Below are positions 1 to 7,473 of a DNA stretch of 12,003 nucleotides, one piece after another; within the stretch, counting starts at the first letter, position 1, and the number at the start of each line of letters is the position of its first letter. The notes under the pieces were generated by a model, which saw only the letters and a list, made by a program, of their open reading frames with translations, made no database searches and was not told where the DNA came from. Source of the DNA: Bacteroidia bacterium (lineage in GTDB: Bacteria > Bacteroidota > Bacteroidia > Bacteroidales > Azobacteroidaceae); the NCBI GenBank assembly GCA_025996865.1, contig BNTV01000136.1, positions 1 through 12,003 on the forward strand. The letters run 5' to 3'. The translations under genes and the position numbers were made by a program.

Positions 1-369
1 GGCAATGGCCGCTTCGGACATGGGAACTCTATGTACGTTTTCGAGCAATGCATTTGCGCGGCGCACCATGATCCAACGGTCGCGCCAGTAGGTATCCGAA
101 GCCGGCACCTGAACAGGTGTAAAATTGGAAAAACCATTGCCGACCTGGTCATCGGACAAGGTTTTGAAATAGAAATCGCCCAAAGTATTTCCGTTTCCAT
201 AACCGAGGAAGTCGTTGTAAAAAGCAAAAGCATATCCTCTCACATTACTTTCGCTTGTCCAGAAATTTCCGTTGGTAAAAGTGTCCAACGGTTCTTTATC
301 CAGAATATCGTTGCAAGCCGTTAAGGTAACCAACGATAACATGACTATAATTGTTTTCAAATTTTTCAT
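1..369 (-). CDS. SusD-like outer-membrane glycan-binding lipoprotein, N-terminal 123 residues (partial)
   Basis: Reading the minus strand from the ATG at 369-367 gives an open frame that is still open at the window edge, so only the N-terminus is present. It starts with a lipoprotein signal: a short basic N-terminus, a hydrophobic stretch and a lipobox LTAC with Cys19, followed by NDILDKEP, which is typical of mature SusD proteins just after the lipidated cysteine. Further on come NFWTSE, GDFYFKTLSDD and a WRDRWIMVRRANALLENV stretch, matching the N-terminal helices of SusD/RagB proteins. In this family the protein sits on the cell surface as a lid on its SusC partner and binds the incoming oligosaccharide. 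The start lies 12 bp after the susC-like stop, so the two genes are almost certainly co-transcribed. The ligand cannot be read from this fragment. Confidence 0.93.
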   Translation of the reverse strand, partial: MKNLKTIIVMLSLVTLTACNDILDKEPLDTFTNGNFWTSESNVRGYAFAFYNDFLGYGNGNTLGDFYFKTLSDDQVGNGFSNFTPVQVPASDTYWRDRWIMVRRANALLENVHRVPMSEAAIA

Positions 370-381
370 ATTTGTACTTAA

Positions 382-3300
382 TTAAAATGTTACTTGAATA
401 CCAAACGAATACGAACGATACATCGGGTCGATGCGTCCCCAGGTTCCATTGCCCAAGGCGGCAGCGCCAAGTCCGTTTGATCCTCTGTCAACAGCATTTA
501 TTTCCGGATCAACAGGCGCTTTGCTTTTGTTGATCAATTCGGCAAGATTCAAGGCGCTGAAATAAATCCGCGCTTTTTGTATATAGGCTTTTTGCGTATA
601 AACTTTGGGTACCGTATAGCCGAAAGTCAGGTTTTTCAGGCGGAGATAAGCCATATTCACCAAATATTTACTTTGCGGATAAAAGTTATGATTTCCCGAA
701 GAAATAGAAGCAATATTGCCTTGCCCTGCATTACCGGGGAACATACGCGGAAATTCCGCATTGTAGTTTTTATTTTCTTCCGTCCAATAATCCGTTTGAT
801 TGGCATAGATAGCATCTGCGCCACGCATCATCGGCATCACGAAAGCGCCGACCGTCCATTCCTGCCGCTTGCCTACGCCCTGGAAGAATACATCCAAGTC
901 GAAACCTTTCCAGTCGCCGCCCAAACGGAAACTGTACTGATAGCGCGGCGTCCGGTTACCGATTACTTTCAGGTCGCCATGATCGTCCGCCGAGCCTTTG
1001 CCGCCACTGATTATGTTGTCGCCATCTAAATTTTTGAATTTGATGTCGCCCGGTCCGAAGTGGAATTGACCTTGTTCCAATCCTACTTGCGAAGCAATAC
1101 CGTCTTTTACGGTCCCGTCGGCATTAAAATCGGCTTCCGTGAACAGCCTGTCGGTTTCAAAACCCCAGATCTCCCCTACTATTTTACCTGTATAGTTTTG
1201 ATTCAGTAGTTTTTCGGGATTATCCCATTGGGTCACTTTCGTTATATAGTCGCTGATGCTTGCACCGGCATATACATTCACATCATTAAACCGGTGGCGC
1301 CAGTTGAGATTCAATTCCCAACCGCTTGTACGCAAGGAGCCTGCATTGACATACGGCGCTGTCGTTCCTAAAACTTGCGGCATGGTTTTGCCCGGAGCCA
1401 ACATGTCTTTCGTATCGCGTTGGAACCATTCGGCCGAAAGTACCAGATCATTGTTCAGGAACCCGAAATCGCCGCCGATATTGGTTGTTTGAATGCGTTC
1501 CCACAATAATGTCGTAGATACTAATTTGGGTAAATCATACATGGTCGCTTTTGCACCGTTGTCTATCCAATAGGTATTTCCGGCCGTTATGTTGGCGATG
1601 GTGGAAATAAACATATTGTCGCCCACAGCCTGATTGCCTATTTCACCATACGAAGCGCGTATCTTGGCGTCGGAAAGATAAGGACGCAACGGCTGCATGA
1701 ACGGTTCTTCACTGATGCGGTAACCGATGGAAGCCGACGGGAAAAAAGCCCAGCGGGAATGGGACGGGAACTTGGAAGAACCATCATAACGACCGTTTAA
1801 TTCCAAAAGATATTTCCCTTCGTAATCGTAATTAATACGTCCGAAATATCCGGCAACTCCCCATTGATTGTGCCATCCGTCCACAGTCGCGGCGCCGGTC
1901 GCCAGATCAAATTCGCCTTTTGTCTTATCAAGTAAGCCTAATTTGTACGAACTGTGCATGAAGTTATCGCCTTCTTCGGCGTTCACACCCGCCATAGCCT
2001 TGAAATTATGCTTGTTATCCAATGTAAACTCATAATTGGCGTATGCATTGAAAACGTATGATTTATATTGTCGCGATTCCATCGAAACATCCTTATAACC
2101 GGCGCTTGCCACGTCTGTCGGACCATTGTCTAAATTCAGTGGCGACCAGAAATCCCAAAGATAAACAGGACCTCCGACATAATTATTGTTGTAGTGCCGA
2201 ATGTTGTAAGTATAATCTGCGTTCAATGTCAAGCCTTTTGTAAGGGTTGCCTGCATATAACCTCCGAAACGGGTATTGGCGTCGGTCGTAGTACAATCAT
2301 TCGCTTGTTTCATGTAGCCCGGCTCCGTGCGGAAATCTTCGCCCTGATAGGTGCCATACGGGAAGAAACTGCCCCAACGCCAGATATACTGGTAGGGCGT
2401 CCGGTATTGGTAAGGATAGGTGTAATCCTTTGTGCTGTAGTTGAACCGGCCGCCTACTTTCAACCAACTATATACGTCGGTATTCACATTCATCGTCGCA
2501 TTATATTTGTCTAATTTGTCGGGATTAAAATTCAGGACGCCTTCCTGGTGATTGTATCCCAACGACATGAAATAGGAAGTTTTACCGCTGGATCCCTGTA
2601 TAGAAACGTTATGATTTTGAGACGGTTTATATTTGCGGAACATAATACCTACTACATCCCAGTCGGCATAAAACAAGCCCCGTCCTCCGGATGACAGTTC
2701 GAAATCGTCGCCATATACCATTTCCCGGTAGCCGGTTTTGCCTCCATGCTTTTGTTGCCATGCCTCTGCTTTCGGAAGCATCTCTTTCAGATACATGCCG
2801 AATAATTCGCTTTCCATTCCTGCACGGTCGTTTGCGTTAATCAATGCGCGCAATTGGGTCGGAACATCAGGATAATCGGGAAGGATAGTGGGCGTTTCCC
2901 AGGCAAAATTGTTTACATAATTGATGGAAACCCTGTCCACTTTCTTTGCCGATTTGGTAGTGATCAGGAGAACGCCGAATGCAGCCCTCGCCCCATAAAT
3001 GGAAGATGAAGCCGCATCTTTCAAAACAGATATGTTTTCAATATCCTGCGTGTTCAAATAGGAAATATCGTCCATGGCGACGCCATCAACCAATATCAAA
3101 GGATTACTTTTCGCATCGTTGCTTAATGTACCCACACCGCGAATGCGAATCTCCGGAGTAGCGTTCAGTTCGCCACTCGACGGCAGAATGGTCAGACCGG
3201 GAACGACTCCTTGCAAGCCTTTTATTACATCCGACTGCGGACGGGCTTCAAGGACTTTGCTGACATCCACAGTGCTTACAGCGCCTGTGAGATTTACCCT

Positions 3301-3720
3301 TTTCTGCGTTCCGTAACCGACAACTACCACTTCGTCAATCAGTTTGGCGTCTTCTTCCAAAGCCAGGTTGACAACATTGCTTTTGGCAACTATCGAAGCG
3401 GTTTTGTAACCAACATACGAAAAGAGCAATACTTGATTGTTGTCTTTTACCTTAATAGAAAAACGACCTTCGACATCCGTAACGGAACCTTCGGTCGTAC
3501 CTTGAACCCGAACGCTCACCCCAATCAAAGGGTCGCCGCTCCTGTCCGTAACAACACCGGTTACAGTTCGCTCATTCTGCTGAATGCCGGAAGGCTCTAC
3601 CCCCCTCGCATTTTCAGCAATCACATTAAAACTCCCGGAAAGGCTCAGGGCTATCCCGGTTAAGAGCACGCTCAAGAGTTTTCTCAAACAACTTTCTTTG
3701 AACTTTTTTAACTCAGCCAT
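382..3720 (-). CDS. SusC/RagA-family TonB-dependent outer-membrane transporter
   Basis: The product is 1112 residues, the usual size for SusC proteins. Domains in order: a signal peptide (about 1-35, ending near VIA-EN); a carboxypeptidase-regulatory-like beta-sandwich (about 50-125, starting TVTGVVTDRSGDPLIGVSV); a TonB-box-like segment DEVVVVGYG (129-137); a plug domain (about 140-260) with IRIRG, PLILVDGV and the SVLKDAASSSIYGARAAFGV signature; and a long 22-strand-type barrel ending in aromatic YSFGIQVTF, as expected for BAM-dependent insertion. It imports oligosaccharides across the outer membrane using TonB-ExbBD energy, with the SusD-like lipoprotein encoded 12 bp downstream as its lid. 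The GntR-type regulator gene lies 125 bp upstream on the same strand. I see no clear TAnnTTTG promoter in that gap, so read-through from the regulator promoter is possible. The substrate is not evident from the sequence. Confidence 0.97.
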   Translation of the reverse strand: MAELKKFKESCLRKLLSVLLTGIALSLSGSFNVIAENARGVEPSGIQQNERTVTGVVTDRSGDPLIGVSVRVQGTTEGSVTDVEGRFSIKVKDNNQVLLFSYVGYKTASIVAKSNVVNLALEEDAKLIDEVVVVGYGTQKRVNLTGAVSTVDVSKVLEARPQSDVIKGLQGVVPGLTILPSSGELNATPEIRIRGVGTLSNDAKSNPLILVDGVAMDDISYLNTQDIENISVLKDAASSSIYGARAAFGVLLITTKSAKKVDRVSINYVNNFAWETPTILPDYPDVPTQLRALINANDRAGMESELFGMYLKEMLPKAEAWQQKHGGKTGYREMVYGDDFELSSGGRGLFYADWDVVGIMFRKYKPSQNHNVSIQGSSGKTSYFMSLGYNHQEGVLNFNPDKLDKYNATMNVNTDVYSWLKVGGRFNYSTKDYTYPYQYRTPYQYIWRWGSFFPYGTYQGEDFRTEPGYMKQANDCTTTDANTRFGGYMQATLTKGLTLNADYTYNIRHYNNNYVGGPVYLWDFWSPLNLDNGPTDVASAGYKDVSMESRQYKSYVFNAYANYEFTLDNKHNFKAMAGVNAEEGDNFMHSSYKLGLLDKTKGEFDLATGAATVDGWHNQWGVAGYFGRINYDYEGKYLLELNGRYDGSSKFPSHSRWAFFPSASIGYRISEEPFMQPLRPYLSDAKIRASYGEIGNQAVGDNMFISTIANITAGNTYWIDNGAKATMYDLPKLVSTTLLWERIQTTNIGGDFGFLNNDLVLSAEWFQRDTKDMLAPGKTMPQVLGTTAPYVNAGSLRTSGWELNLNWRHRFNDVNVYAGASISDYITKVTQWDNPEKLLNQNYTGKIVGEIWGFETDRLFTEADFNADGTVKDGIASQVGLEQGQFHFGPGDIKFKNLDGDNIISGGKGSADDHGDLKVIGNRTPRYQYSFRLGGDWKGFDLDVFFQGVGKRQEWTVGAFVMPMMRGADAIYANQTDYWTEENKNYNAEFPRMFPGNAGQGNIASISSGNHNFYPQSKYLVNMAYLRLKNLTFGYTVPKVYTQKAYIQKARIYFSALNLAELINKSKAPVDPEINAVDRGSNGLGAAALGNGTWGRIDPMYRSYSFGIQVTF

Positions 3721-3778
3721 ACCAAAATAATTTTTTTGTTATACATATTATGCAGGGACTGACTAAAAAGTCTGGTTT

Positions 3779-3810
3779 CGTCATTGCGAGCCATAGGCGA
3801 AACAATGACG
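3779..3810. repeat. Inverted repeat between susC and the GntR gene
   Basis: Eight-base arms CGTCATTG and CAATGACG enclose a 16-base centre that contains a second small stem, GCC-ATA-GGC. The arms resemble the short CGTCATTGCGAG-type dispersed palindromes seen in many bacterial intergenic regions. It is not followed by a T-run in either direction, so it is not a canonical intrinsic terminator. It could be a small mobile palindrome or a site that attenuates transcription between the regulator and susC. Confidence 0.5.
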
Positions 3811-3845
3811 TGCAAAATATTCTTTTTGGGTCATCCCCATAAATG

Positions 3846-4580
3846 CTATTGCTTCGCCAACAATGATTTAAAATGCTTACCATATACCTCATGGTTCCGC
3901 CGGAGAAGTGCACGCATTTCGTCGTGCGCCTCTTTATCGTTTTTGGCTTTGATCGCTTCAAATATTTTTCGTTGAGCGTTCAGTGTATATTCTTTTTCCC
4001 CATCCACATTGGCATATAGAAAATTCCTCATGCGGGGCAAAAGAGAAAAAATGGGTTCCATGCTGACAACAATCATCGGATTACCGGTCGCTTTGGTGAT
4101 ATGGGTATGAAAGCGGTTGATGGTATCGGCTTCCAATTGCGTATTATCGGGATTACATTCTTCGAGATCTATCAGGTTTTGTTTCAAAACGAGCAGGTCT
4201 TCCTCCGTGCGGTTCCGCGCAGCCAGACGAGCGATTTGCGGTTCGAAAAGCAACCGCATTTCAATCATTTGGGCAATGAGATTGGAATCGAATTTCAAAT
4301 CGTAATACAAATTCAAGGGTTTTATAGCATCTTCAATGCAAATTTCGGAAACATACATGCCGCTACCCTTTTTGATTTCGATTAATCCGCGAGCGTTCAG
4401 GCGCCTAAGGGCTTCCCGCAGGGCTGTCCGGCTTACGGCAAACGATGCACACAAATCTTTTTCAGACGGGAGTTTATTCCCGGGAATTAGTTTTCGCTGG
4501 ATAATAGCCTCTTCAATTCGTCTTTCGATTTTCTGGCTTAACGTTTGCGTTGTTCCTATTTTTGAAAATATGTCTTCCAT
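3846..4580 (-). CDS. GntR-family transcriptional regulator, FadR subfamily (FCD ligand domain)
   Basis: 244 residues, the normal length for FadR-type regulators. Residues 12-78 form the GntR winged helix: QKIERRIEEAI, GNKLPSEKDLCASFAVSRTALREALRRL as the helix-turn-helix, and LIEIKKGSGMYV as the wing. Residues about 98-235 are an all-helical FCD domain (MIEMRLLFEPQIARLAA, FHTHITKATGNPMI, IFEAIKAKNDKEA). Such proteins dimerise and release or bind DNA when a small carboxylate such as a sugar acid binds. The metal-binding residues usual in many FCD domains are poorly kept: His158 aligns, but the His of HxxIxxAI is Gln203 and the His of MRxHL is Leu225. Its place 125 bp upstream of susC on the same strand suggests it controls the SusC/D locus. 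Start at the ATG 4580-4578, about 20 bp downstream of a good promoter. Confidence 0.93.
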   Translation of the reverse strand: MEDIFSKIGTTQTLSQKIERRIEEAIIQRKLIPGNKLPSEKDLCASFAVSRTALREALRRLNARGLIEIKKGSGMYVSEICIEDAIKPLNLYYDLKFDSNLIAQMIEMRLLFEPQIARLAARNRTEEDLLVLKQNLIDLEECNPDNTQLEADTINRFHTHITKATGNPMIVVSMEPIFSLLPRMRNFLYANVDGEKEYTLNAQRKIFEAIKAKNDKEAHDEMRALLRRNHEVYGKHFKSLLAKQ

Positions 4581-4599
4581 ACATGGTTATTTGAAACTA

Positions 4600-4630
4600 C
4601 AAATGTATGTTTTTTTTCGGGATGTACAAA
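4600..4630 (-). promoter_or_regulatory. Bacteroidetes promoter of the GntR-family regulator
   Basis: On the minus strand TTTG (4630-4627) is followed by a 19-base spacer and TACATTTG (4607-4600), a full match to the Bacteroidetes consensus TTTG-N19-21-TAnnTTTG. Initiation about 7 bases downstream would leave a leader of only around a dozen bases before the ATG at 4580. Confidence 0.8.
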
Positions 4631-4669
4631 AAAAATTTCAAATCTCATTTCCGAAAATCCGCTATAATA

Positions 4670-4705
4670 TTTTTTCGTTATATGGCATTTTTTTGCTTGC
4701 AGATT
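4670..4705 (+). repeat. 36-bp direct repeat, copy 1
   Basis: This 36-base segment matches 4803-4838 at 33 of 36 positions without gaps. The last 20 bases (4686-4705), a CA + T7 tract followed by GCTTGCAGATT, are identical in both copies. The start-to-start distance is 133 bp. It lies in the divergent regulatory region upstream of the AraC gene. Confidence 0.85.
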
Positions 4706-4802
4706 GAATTTACAACGTTTTTTCCTTTTCTTGAAAATCAATTTAGAATTTAAAGTCAAACCAAATTTTTCCTGCCGGTTTTCGTAAAATTTCACAGAAT
4801 CT

Positions 4803-4838
4803 TTTTTTCGATATGTGACATTTTTTTGCTTGCAGATT
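4803..4838 (+). repeat. 36-bp direct repeat, copy 2
   Basis: Second copy of the repeat at 4670-4705, with three substitutions. Its end is 22 bases upstream of the candidate -7 element at 4861, so it covers the region where the -33 element or an activator site would be expected. This position favours a regulatory role such as an operator over chance. Confidence 0.85.
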
Positions 4839-4860
4839 AAAGGTTTTATTTAATTTTTTA

Positions 4861-4868
4861 TACCTTCG
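4861..4868 (+). promoter_or_regulatory. Probable -7 element of the AraC-type regulator gene
   Basis: TACCTTCG matches TAnnTTTG at 7 of 8 positions and lies 34 bases before the ATG at 4903. No good TTTG lies 19-21 bases upstream. That would fit a promoter needing an activator, perhaps acting at the direct-repeat copy that ends at 4838. Confidence 0.45.
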
Positions 4869-4902
4869 CGCTCGAAATTAATGATATATAGAAACCAATT
4901 TG

Positions 4903-5934
4903 ATGAATCACGAAAATTCGCACGCTTACGACAAAACATTTAAACAATTTATTTTAGGCATTTTATACTTTGTTGCAATGTCCACTGTTTATGCAATATA
5001 CTCGTACAGTCCATTACCCTACCCTTTCAATTATATTTTATTTTTGGAAGTCGTTATTCACATAATATCAATTGTTTTGGTGCATGTAGTCCCGATCGTT
5101 TACATTAAAAAACTTGTCAGGCTTTATTTTATCCTTCTCTTCGTCGTGCTGTTTCCTACCACTATTTTTGATTTGTCGGTAGGTGTAGTAGCTCTGCTTT
5201 TCTGGTACATTGCTACGCCGATCTGTATCTATGTGATTTATCCCGGTAAAAAAGCCGCAAAATGGATAGGTTACGGTTTTTTGCTGGTAGTGCTGACAAT
5301 CATTTTATCTCAGGTTTTACGGCACTATTACGCATCTATTTTGTATAGAGACATTTACCCTAATTTCAATACTACGTCTGCTTACAATATGTTGACAGCG
5401 AACATCATCAGTGCATTTTCTGCTTTCCTGCTGGTGTGTTACAGTTTGTATTACATGCACCGGTTCCACCGGATACAAATTTCCCAATTAATGGATACAA
5501 TTGGTTTGGTGAACGATGAAAAAGAAAAATATCTGTTGAATGCGGAAAATGAAGAAGAAAAAAAATACAGGCAAATATACGCCCGGATTATGGAATACTT
5601 TACAACCAAACAGCCTTATCTTCAGGAAAAATTTTCACTAACTCAGATGGCTCACGACTTGAATATCAATCCTGCCTATTTGTCCAAGGCAATCAACAGC
5701 AAAGAAAATATGAATTTCAATAGCCTTGTCAATTTTTACCGGATAGAAAAAGTCAAGGAATTAATGCAGCAGGAAGATTCACAGAAATATACGTTGAAAT
5801 ACATTTATCTTTCTTCCGGATTCAAAAACCAGTCTTCGTTTAATAAAGCGTTCAAGATGCAGGAAGGAATTACACCCTCCGAATATTTCAAACAATATGT
5901 GAAAAACAGCAACGACGTTGATGAAAAAACATAA
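4903..5934 (+). CDS. Membrane-anchored AraC-family transcriptional regulator
   Basis: 343 residues from the ATG at 4903; a TTG one codon earlier (4900) is the less likely start. Residues about 12-185 contain some six hydrophobic segments (for example FILGILYFVAMSTVYAIY, IIHISI-like residues 51-68, YFILLFVVLF, VALLFWYIATPICIYVIY, FLLVVLTIILS and ANIISAFSAFLLVCYSLYY). A charged, probably coiled linker follows (about 203-225, NDEKEKYLLNAENEEEKKY). Residues about 232-332 form an AraC/XylS double helix-turn-helix, with LTQMAHDLNINPAYLSKAIN as the first HTH and the usual IYLSSGFKNQSSFNKAFK and GITPSEYFKQ as the second. This layout is common in Bacteroidetes and suggests sensing in or near the inner membrane with DNA binding on the cytoplasmic side. 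The signal and target genes are unknown. Divergent neighbour: the GntR gene. A strong terminator follows immediately. Confidence 0.92.
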   Translation: MNHENSHAYDKTFKQFILGILYFVAMSTVYAIYSYSPLPYPFNYILFLEVVIHIISIVLVHVVPIVYIKKLVRLYFILLFVVLFPTTIFDLSVGVVALLFWYIATPICIYVIYPGKKAAKWIGYGFLLVVLTIILSQVLRHYYASILYRDIYPNFNTTSAYNMLTANIISAFSAFLLVCYSLYYMHRFHRIQISQLMDTIGLVNDEKEKYLLNAENEEEKKYRQIYARIMEYFTTKQPYLQEKFSLTQMAHDLNINPAYLSKAINSKENMNFNSLVNFYRIEKVKELMQQEDSQKYTLKYIYLSSGFKNQSSFNKAFKMQEGITPSEYFKQYVKNSNDVDEKT

Positions 5935-5936
5935 GT

Positions 5937-5996
5937 CCTGTCATTACCGGCAAAAGATGAAAAAAGAACCGGCATGACAGGAATTTAAGATTTTTT
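5937..5996. terminator. Bidirectional intrinsic terminator between convergent genes
   Basis: An inverted repeat with arms CCTGTCAT (5937-5944) and ATGACAGG (5974-5981), extended by CCGG/CCGG inside, encloses an A-rich loop. A T6 run (5991-5996) follows on the plus strand, and on the minus strand a T6 run follows past 5935. It begins two bases after the AraC stop and also serves the convergent gene ending at 6023. Confidence 0.8.
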
Positions 5997-6022
5997 ATGA
6001 GTTAATGCAGGATTGGCATTAA

Positions 6023-7177
6023 CTATTGTGCTATTATTTTTATCGATTTGGAGAATTTCGTTCCAAAAGGAACTACAATTCTTGGATGAGAGTGATTAAC
6101 CCCGAGACCGGAAGGCTTTATATGCACCACCATACGGATTCTGTCACCTTTGTACCCCATCAACAAGGCAGGAGGAACGCTTAAAGTATTGCGATAGGCG
6201 GCCGTACTTTCGTAATATACGCCACGTACAGATGAGAACTGATCCCAAGTAGATGAACCACTCCTTTTCACTTCTATAGAAAGGTTTACGATGATTGAAT
6301 TACCAGGGCCGGCGGACGAACCATTGGTTCCGCTAGCTGTTCCCGCATAGCCTATATATCCGCTAACCTCAACACTGGCAGTATCTCGCAATTCAAACGA
6401 ATGTTCCGAAGAAATAAAATCTATTAAGTTGTTGGTCTCGCTATCGCCTCCTGCTGCAATAAGCGCACCATCCCAAGGGACAACAAATATATTTTCACCG
6501 ATAGAAGTGCTTGCTGAAAATTCTGTTTCTGTTTTCGACTGGAAAAAGGCCATTTGAGCCGGCAGACTCTGTACCGCTCTAACACCAATCCTTCCTGTTT
6601 GATCGTCAACTACCAAAACTTCCGAATTTGCGGCAATAGATGGTAAATCTTTGAATCTGAGTCCTCCATGTCTTGAAACTGCATGTGTAGGGCTTTCTTC
6701 ACTATCAAATATTAAAACTTTATCGCGAAGATGAATCGTCGTCGTATCTTCAGTCAAGTGCCCGCCTAATTTGATTTTATTCTCATGAAACATCATTCCG
6801 TTTTCCACCGCACTGATTGTAAGATCCCATTCCGTGCCGTTCCATATATGAAGTCCCTCAATAAACGGTGAACTTGTGTTCACGTTATACACAATCAATC
6901 CTACATGTTTTTTCTTAACGTTGTCGGCATCTGCTATCCACTCGGGATCGTCAAGAGGAATAAAAGGTTGGAGTGTGTTACTATCCACCAATCTCACTCT
7001 GGGTAATACTATCCCGCCCACAGTAGATGTGACGTTGTTGCCATCGGGTTCTTGTGTTTTCAATTCCAACAAGGCCGCTTTGGATGGCGCCAGCGCCGAT
7101 CCGATAGTAACCTGCCCTTGTGTTGTTGCTACAAACGCCATTAAAAAAATGGCTACATTCAATAATAATTTTTGCAT
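6023..7177 (-). CDS. Secreted fibre-like surface protein of unknown function
   Basis: 384 residues from the ATG at 7177-7175. An in-frame ATG at 7222 is rejected because it lies inside the promoter -7 box and would put extra residues before a perfect signal peptide. Residues 1-21 are a Sec signal peptide ending TQGQ with no lipobox cysteine. Then come motifs common in Bacteroidetes fibre or adhesin-like secreted proteins: VTIGSALAPSKAALLELKT, GGIVLPRVRLVD (54-65), GLIVYNVNTS (93-102), LHIWNGTEWD (109-118) and KLGGHLTEDTTTIHL (136-150), reminiscent of the LGGxLTxxTTI motif of tail-fibre-like stalks. Residues about 215-384 look like an all-beta globular domain (GYIGYAGTASG; a long strand pair; LLMGYKGDRIRMVVHI), perhaps of jelly-roll type. 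No type IX sorting domain is evident. Transcribed alone; its role is unknown, and surface exposure or binding is an inference. Confidence 0.85.
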   Translation of the reverse strand: MQKLLLNVAIFLMAFVATTQGQVTIGSALAPSKAALLELKTQEPDGNNVTSTVGGIVLPRVRLVDSNTLQPFIPLDDPEWIADADNVKKKHVGLIVYNVNTSSPFIEGLHIWNGTEWDLTISAVENGMMFHENKIKLGGHLTEDTTTIHLRDKVLIFDSEESPTHAVSRHGGLRFKDLPSIAANSEVLVVDDQTGRIGVRAVQSLPAQMAFFQSKTETEFSASTSIGENIFVVPWDGALIAAGGDSETNNLIDFISSEHSFELRDTASVEVSGYIGYAGTASGTNGSSAGPGNSIIVNLSIEVKRSGSSTWDQFSSVRGVYYESTAAYRNTLSVPPALLMGYKGDRIRMVVHIKPSGLGVNHSHPRIVVPFGTKFSKSIKIIAQ

Positions 7178-7219
7178 GAATTTTAAAATTTGATTTGTAA
7201 GTGATAAAAAAAATTTGTG

Positions 7220-7227
7220 CAAAATTA
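7220..7227 (-). promoter_or_regulatory. -7 element of the secreted-protein gene
   Basis: The minus strand reads TAATTTTG, a full match to TAnnTTTG, about 43 bases before the ATG at 7177. No good TTTG is present at the -33 distance. The box overlaps the alternative ATG at 7222, which supports 7177 as the true start. Confidence 0.6.
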
Positions 7228-7237
7228 AAGTTAAAAT

Positions 7238-7249
7238 AACAATATTGTT
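7238..7249. repeat. 12-bp perfect palindrome upstream of the secreted-protein promoter
   Basis: AACAATATTGTT is its own reverse complement and sits just upstream of the -7 box at 7220-7227, in the -33 area. It could be an operator for a dimeric regulator. Its central ten bases recur at 8456-8465. Confidence 0.4.
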
Positions 7250-7374
7250 TGTTTACGGAAGAGCGACTTTGTTTCAAAATAAATGAATTTCAATTTTTAA
7301 TTTATTTAAATAGCTGATAATAATAGAAATACAAATTCCAATAGAATTTAACATCTTATTATTATTCATTCTTT

Positions 7375-7416
7375 TCCGGATTGCATGAATTTAAGACAAA
7401 ACAAATAAAATCCGGA
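7375..7416. repeat. Inverted repeat upstream of dinB
   Basis: Arms TCCGGATT (7375-7382) and AATCCGGA (7409-7416) are perfectly complementary with a 26-base AT-rich loop. The function is unclear: no T-run follows, and it lies about 25 bases before the dinB -33 region. Confidence 0.45.
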
Positions 7417-7441
7417 GCGTAAACCCTCTATTGATTACAAA

Positions 7442-7473
7442 TTTCAGTTTTCAAAAAGATTGAGATATATTTG
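7442..7473 (+). promoter_or_regulatory. Promoter of dinB
   Basis: TATATTTG (7466-7473) matches TAnnTTTG perfectly. TTTC (7442-7445), 20 bases upstream, is a 3-of-4 match to the -33 element. Transcription would start at about 7480, so the upstream in-frame ATG at 7460 cannot be used and ATG 7490 is the start, with a leader of around 10 bases. Confidence 0.65.

Larger units (their letters stand above)
4581..4902. other. Divergent intergenic region between the GntR and AraC genes
   Basis: About 320 bp of very AT-rich DNA without a credible gene. It holds the GntR promoter on the minus strand (4600-4630), two copies of a 36-bp direct repeat (4670-4705 and 4803-4838) and a probable -7 element for the AraC gene (4861-4868). 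Short open frames crossing it have no recognisable protein features. Confidence 0.8.

Noticed and set aside
577..1029. Long plus-strand open frames inside susC (also at 3211-3663)
   Set aside because: They are antisense shadows of a strongly supported SusC reading frame and show no domain or start signal of their own.
3721..3845. A susC promoter in the gap after the GntR gene
   Set aside because: I looked for TAnnTTTG on the minus strand. The only near match (TATTTTGG) abuts the start codon, and no TTTG lies at the right distance.
3713..3961. Minus-strand open frame of 82 codons spanning the GntR-susC gap
   Set aside because: It overlaps the GntR coding region in another frame and the intergenic palindrome, has no protein-like features, and overlaps the susC start.
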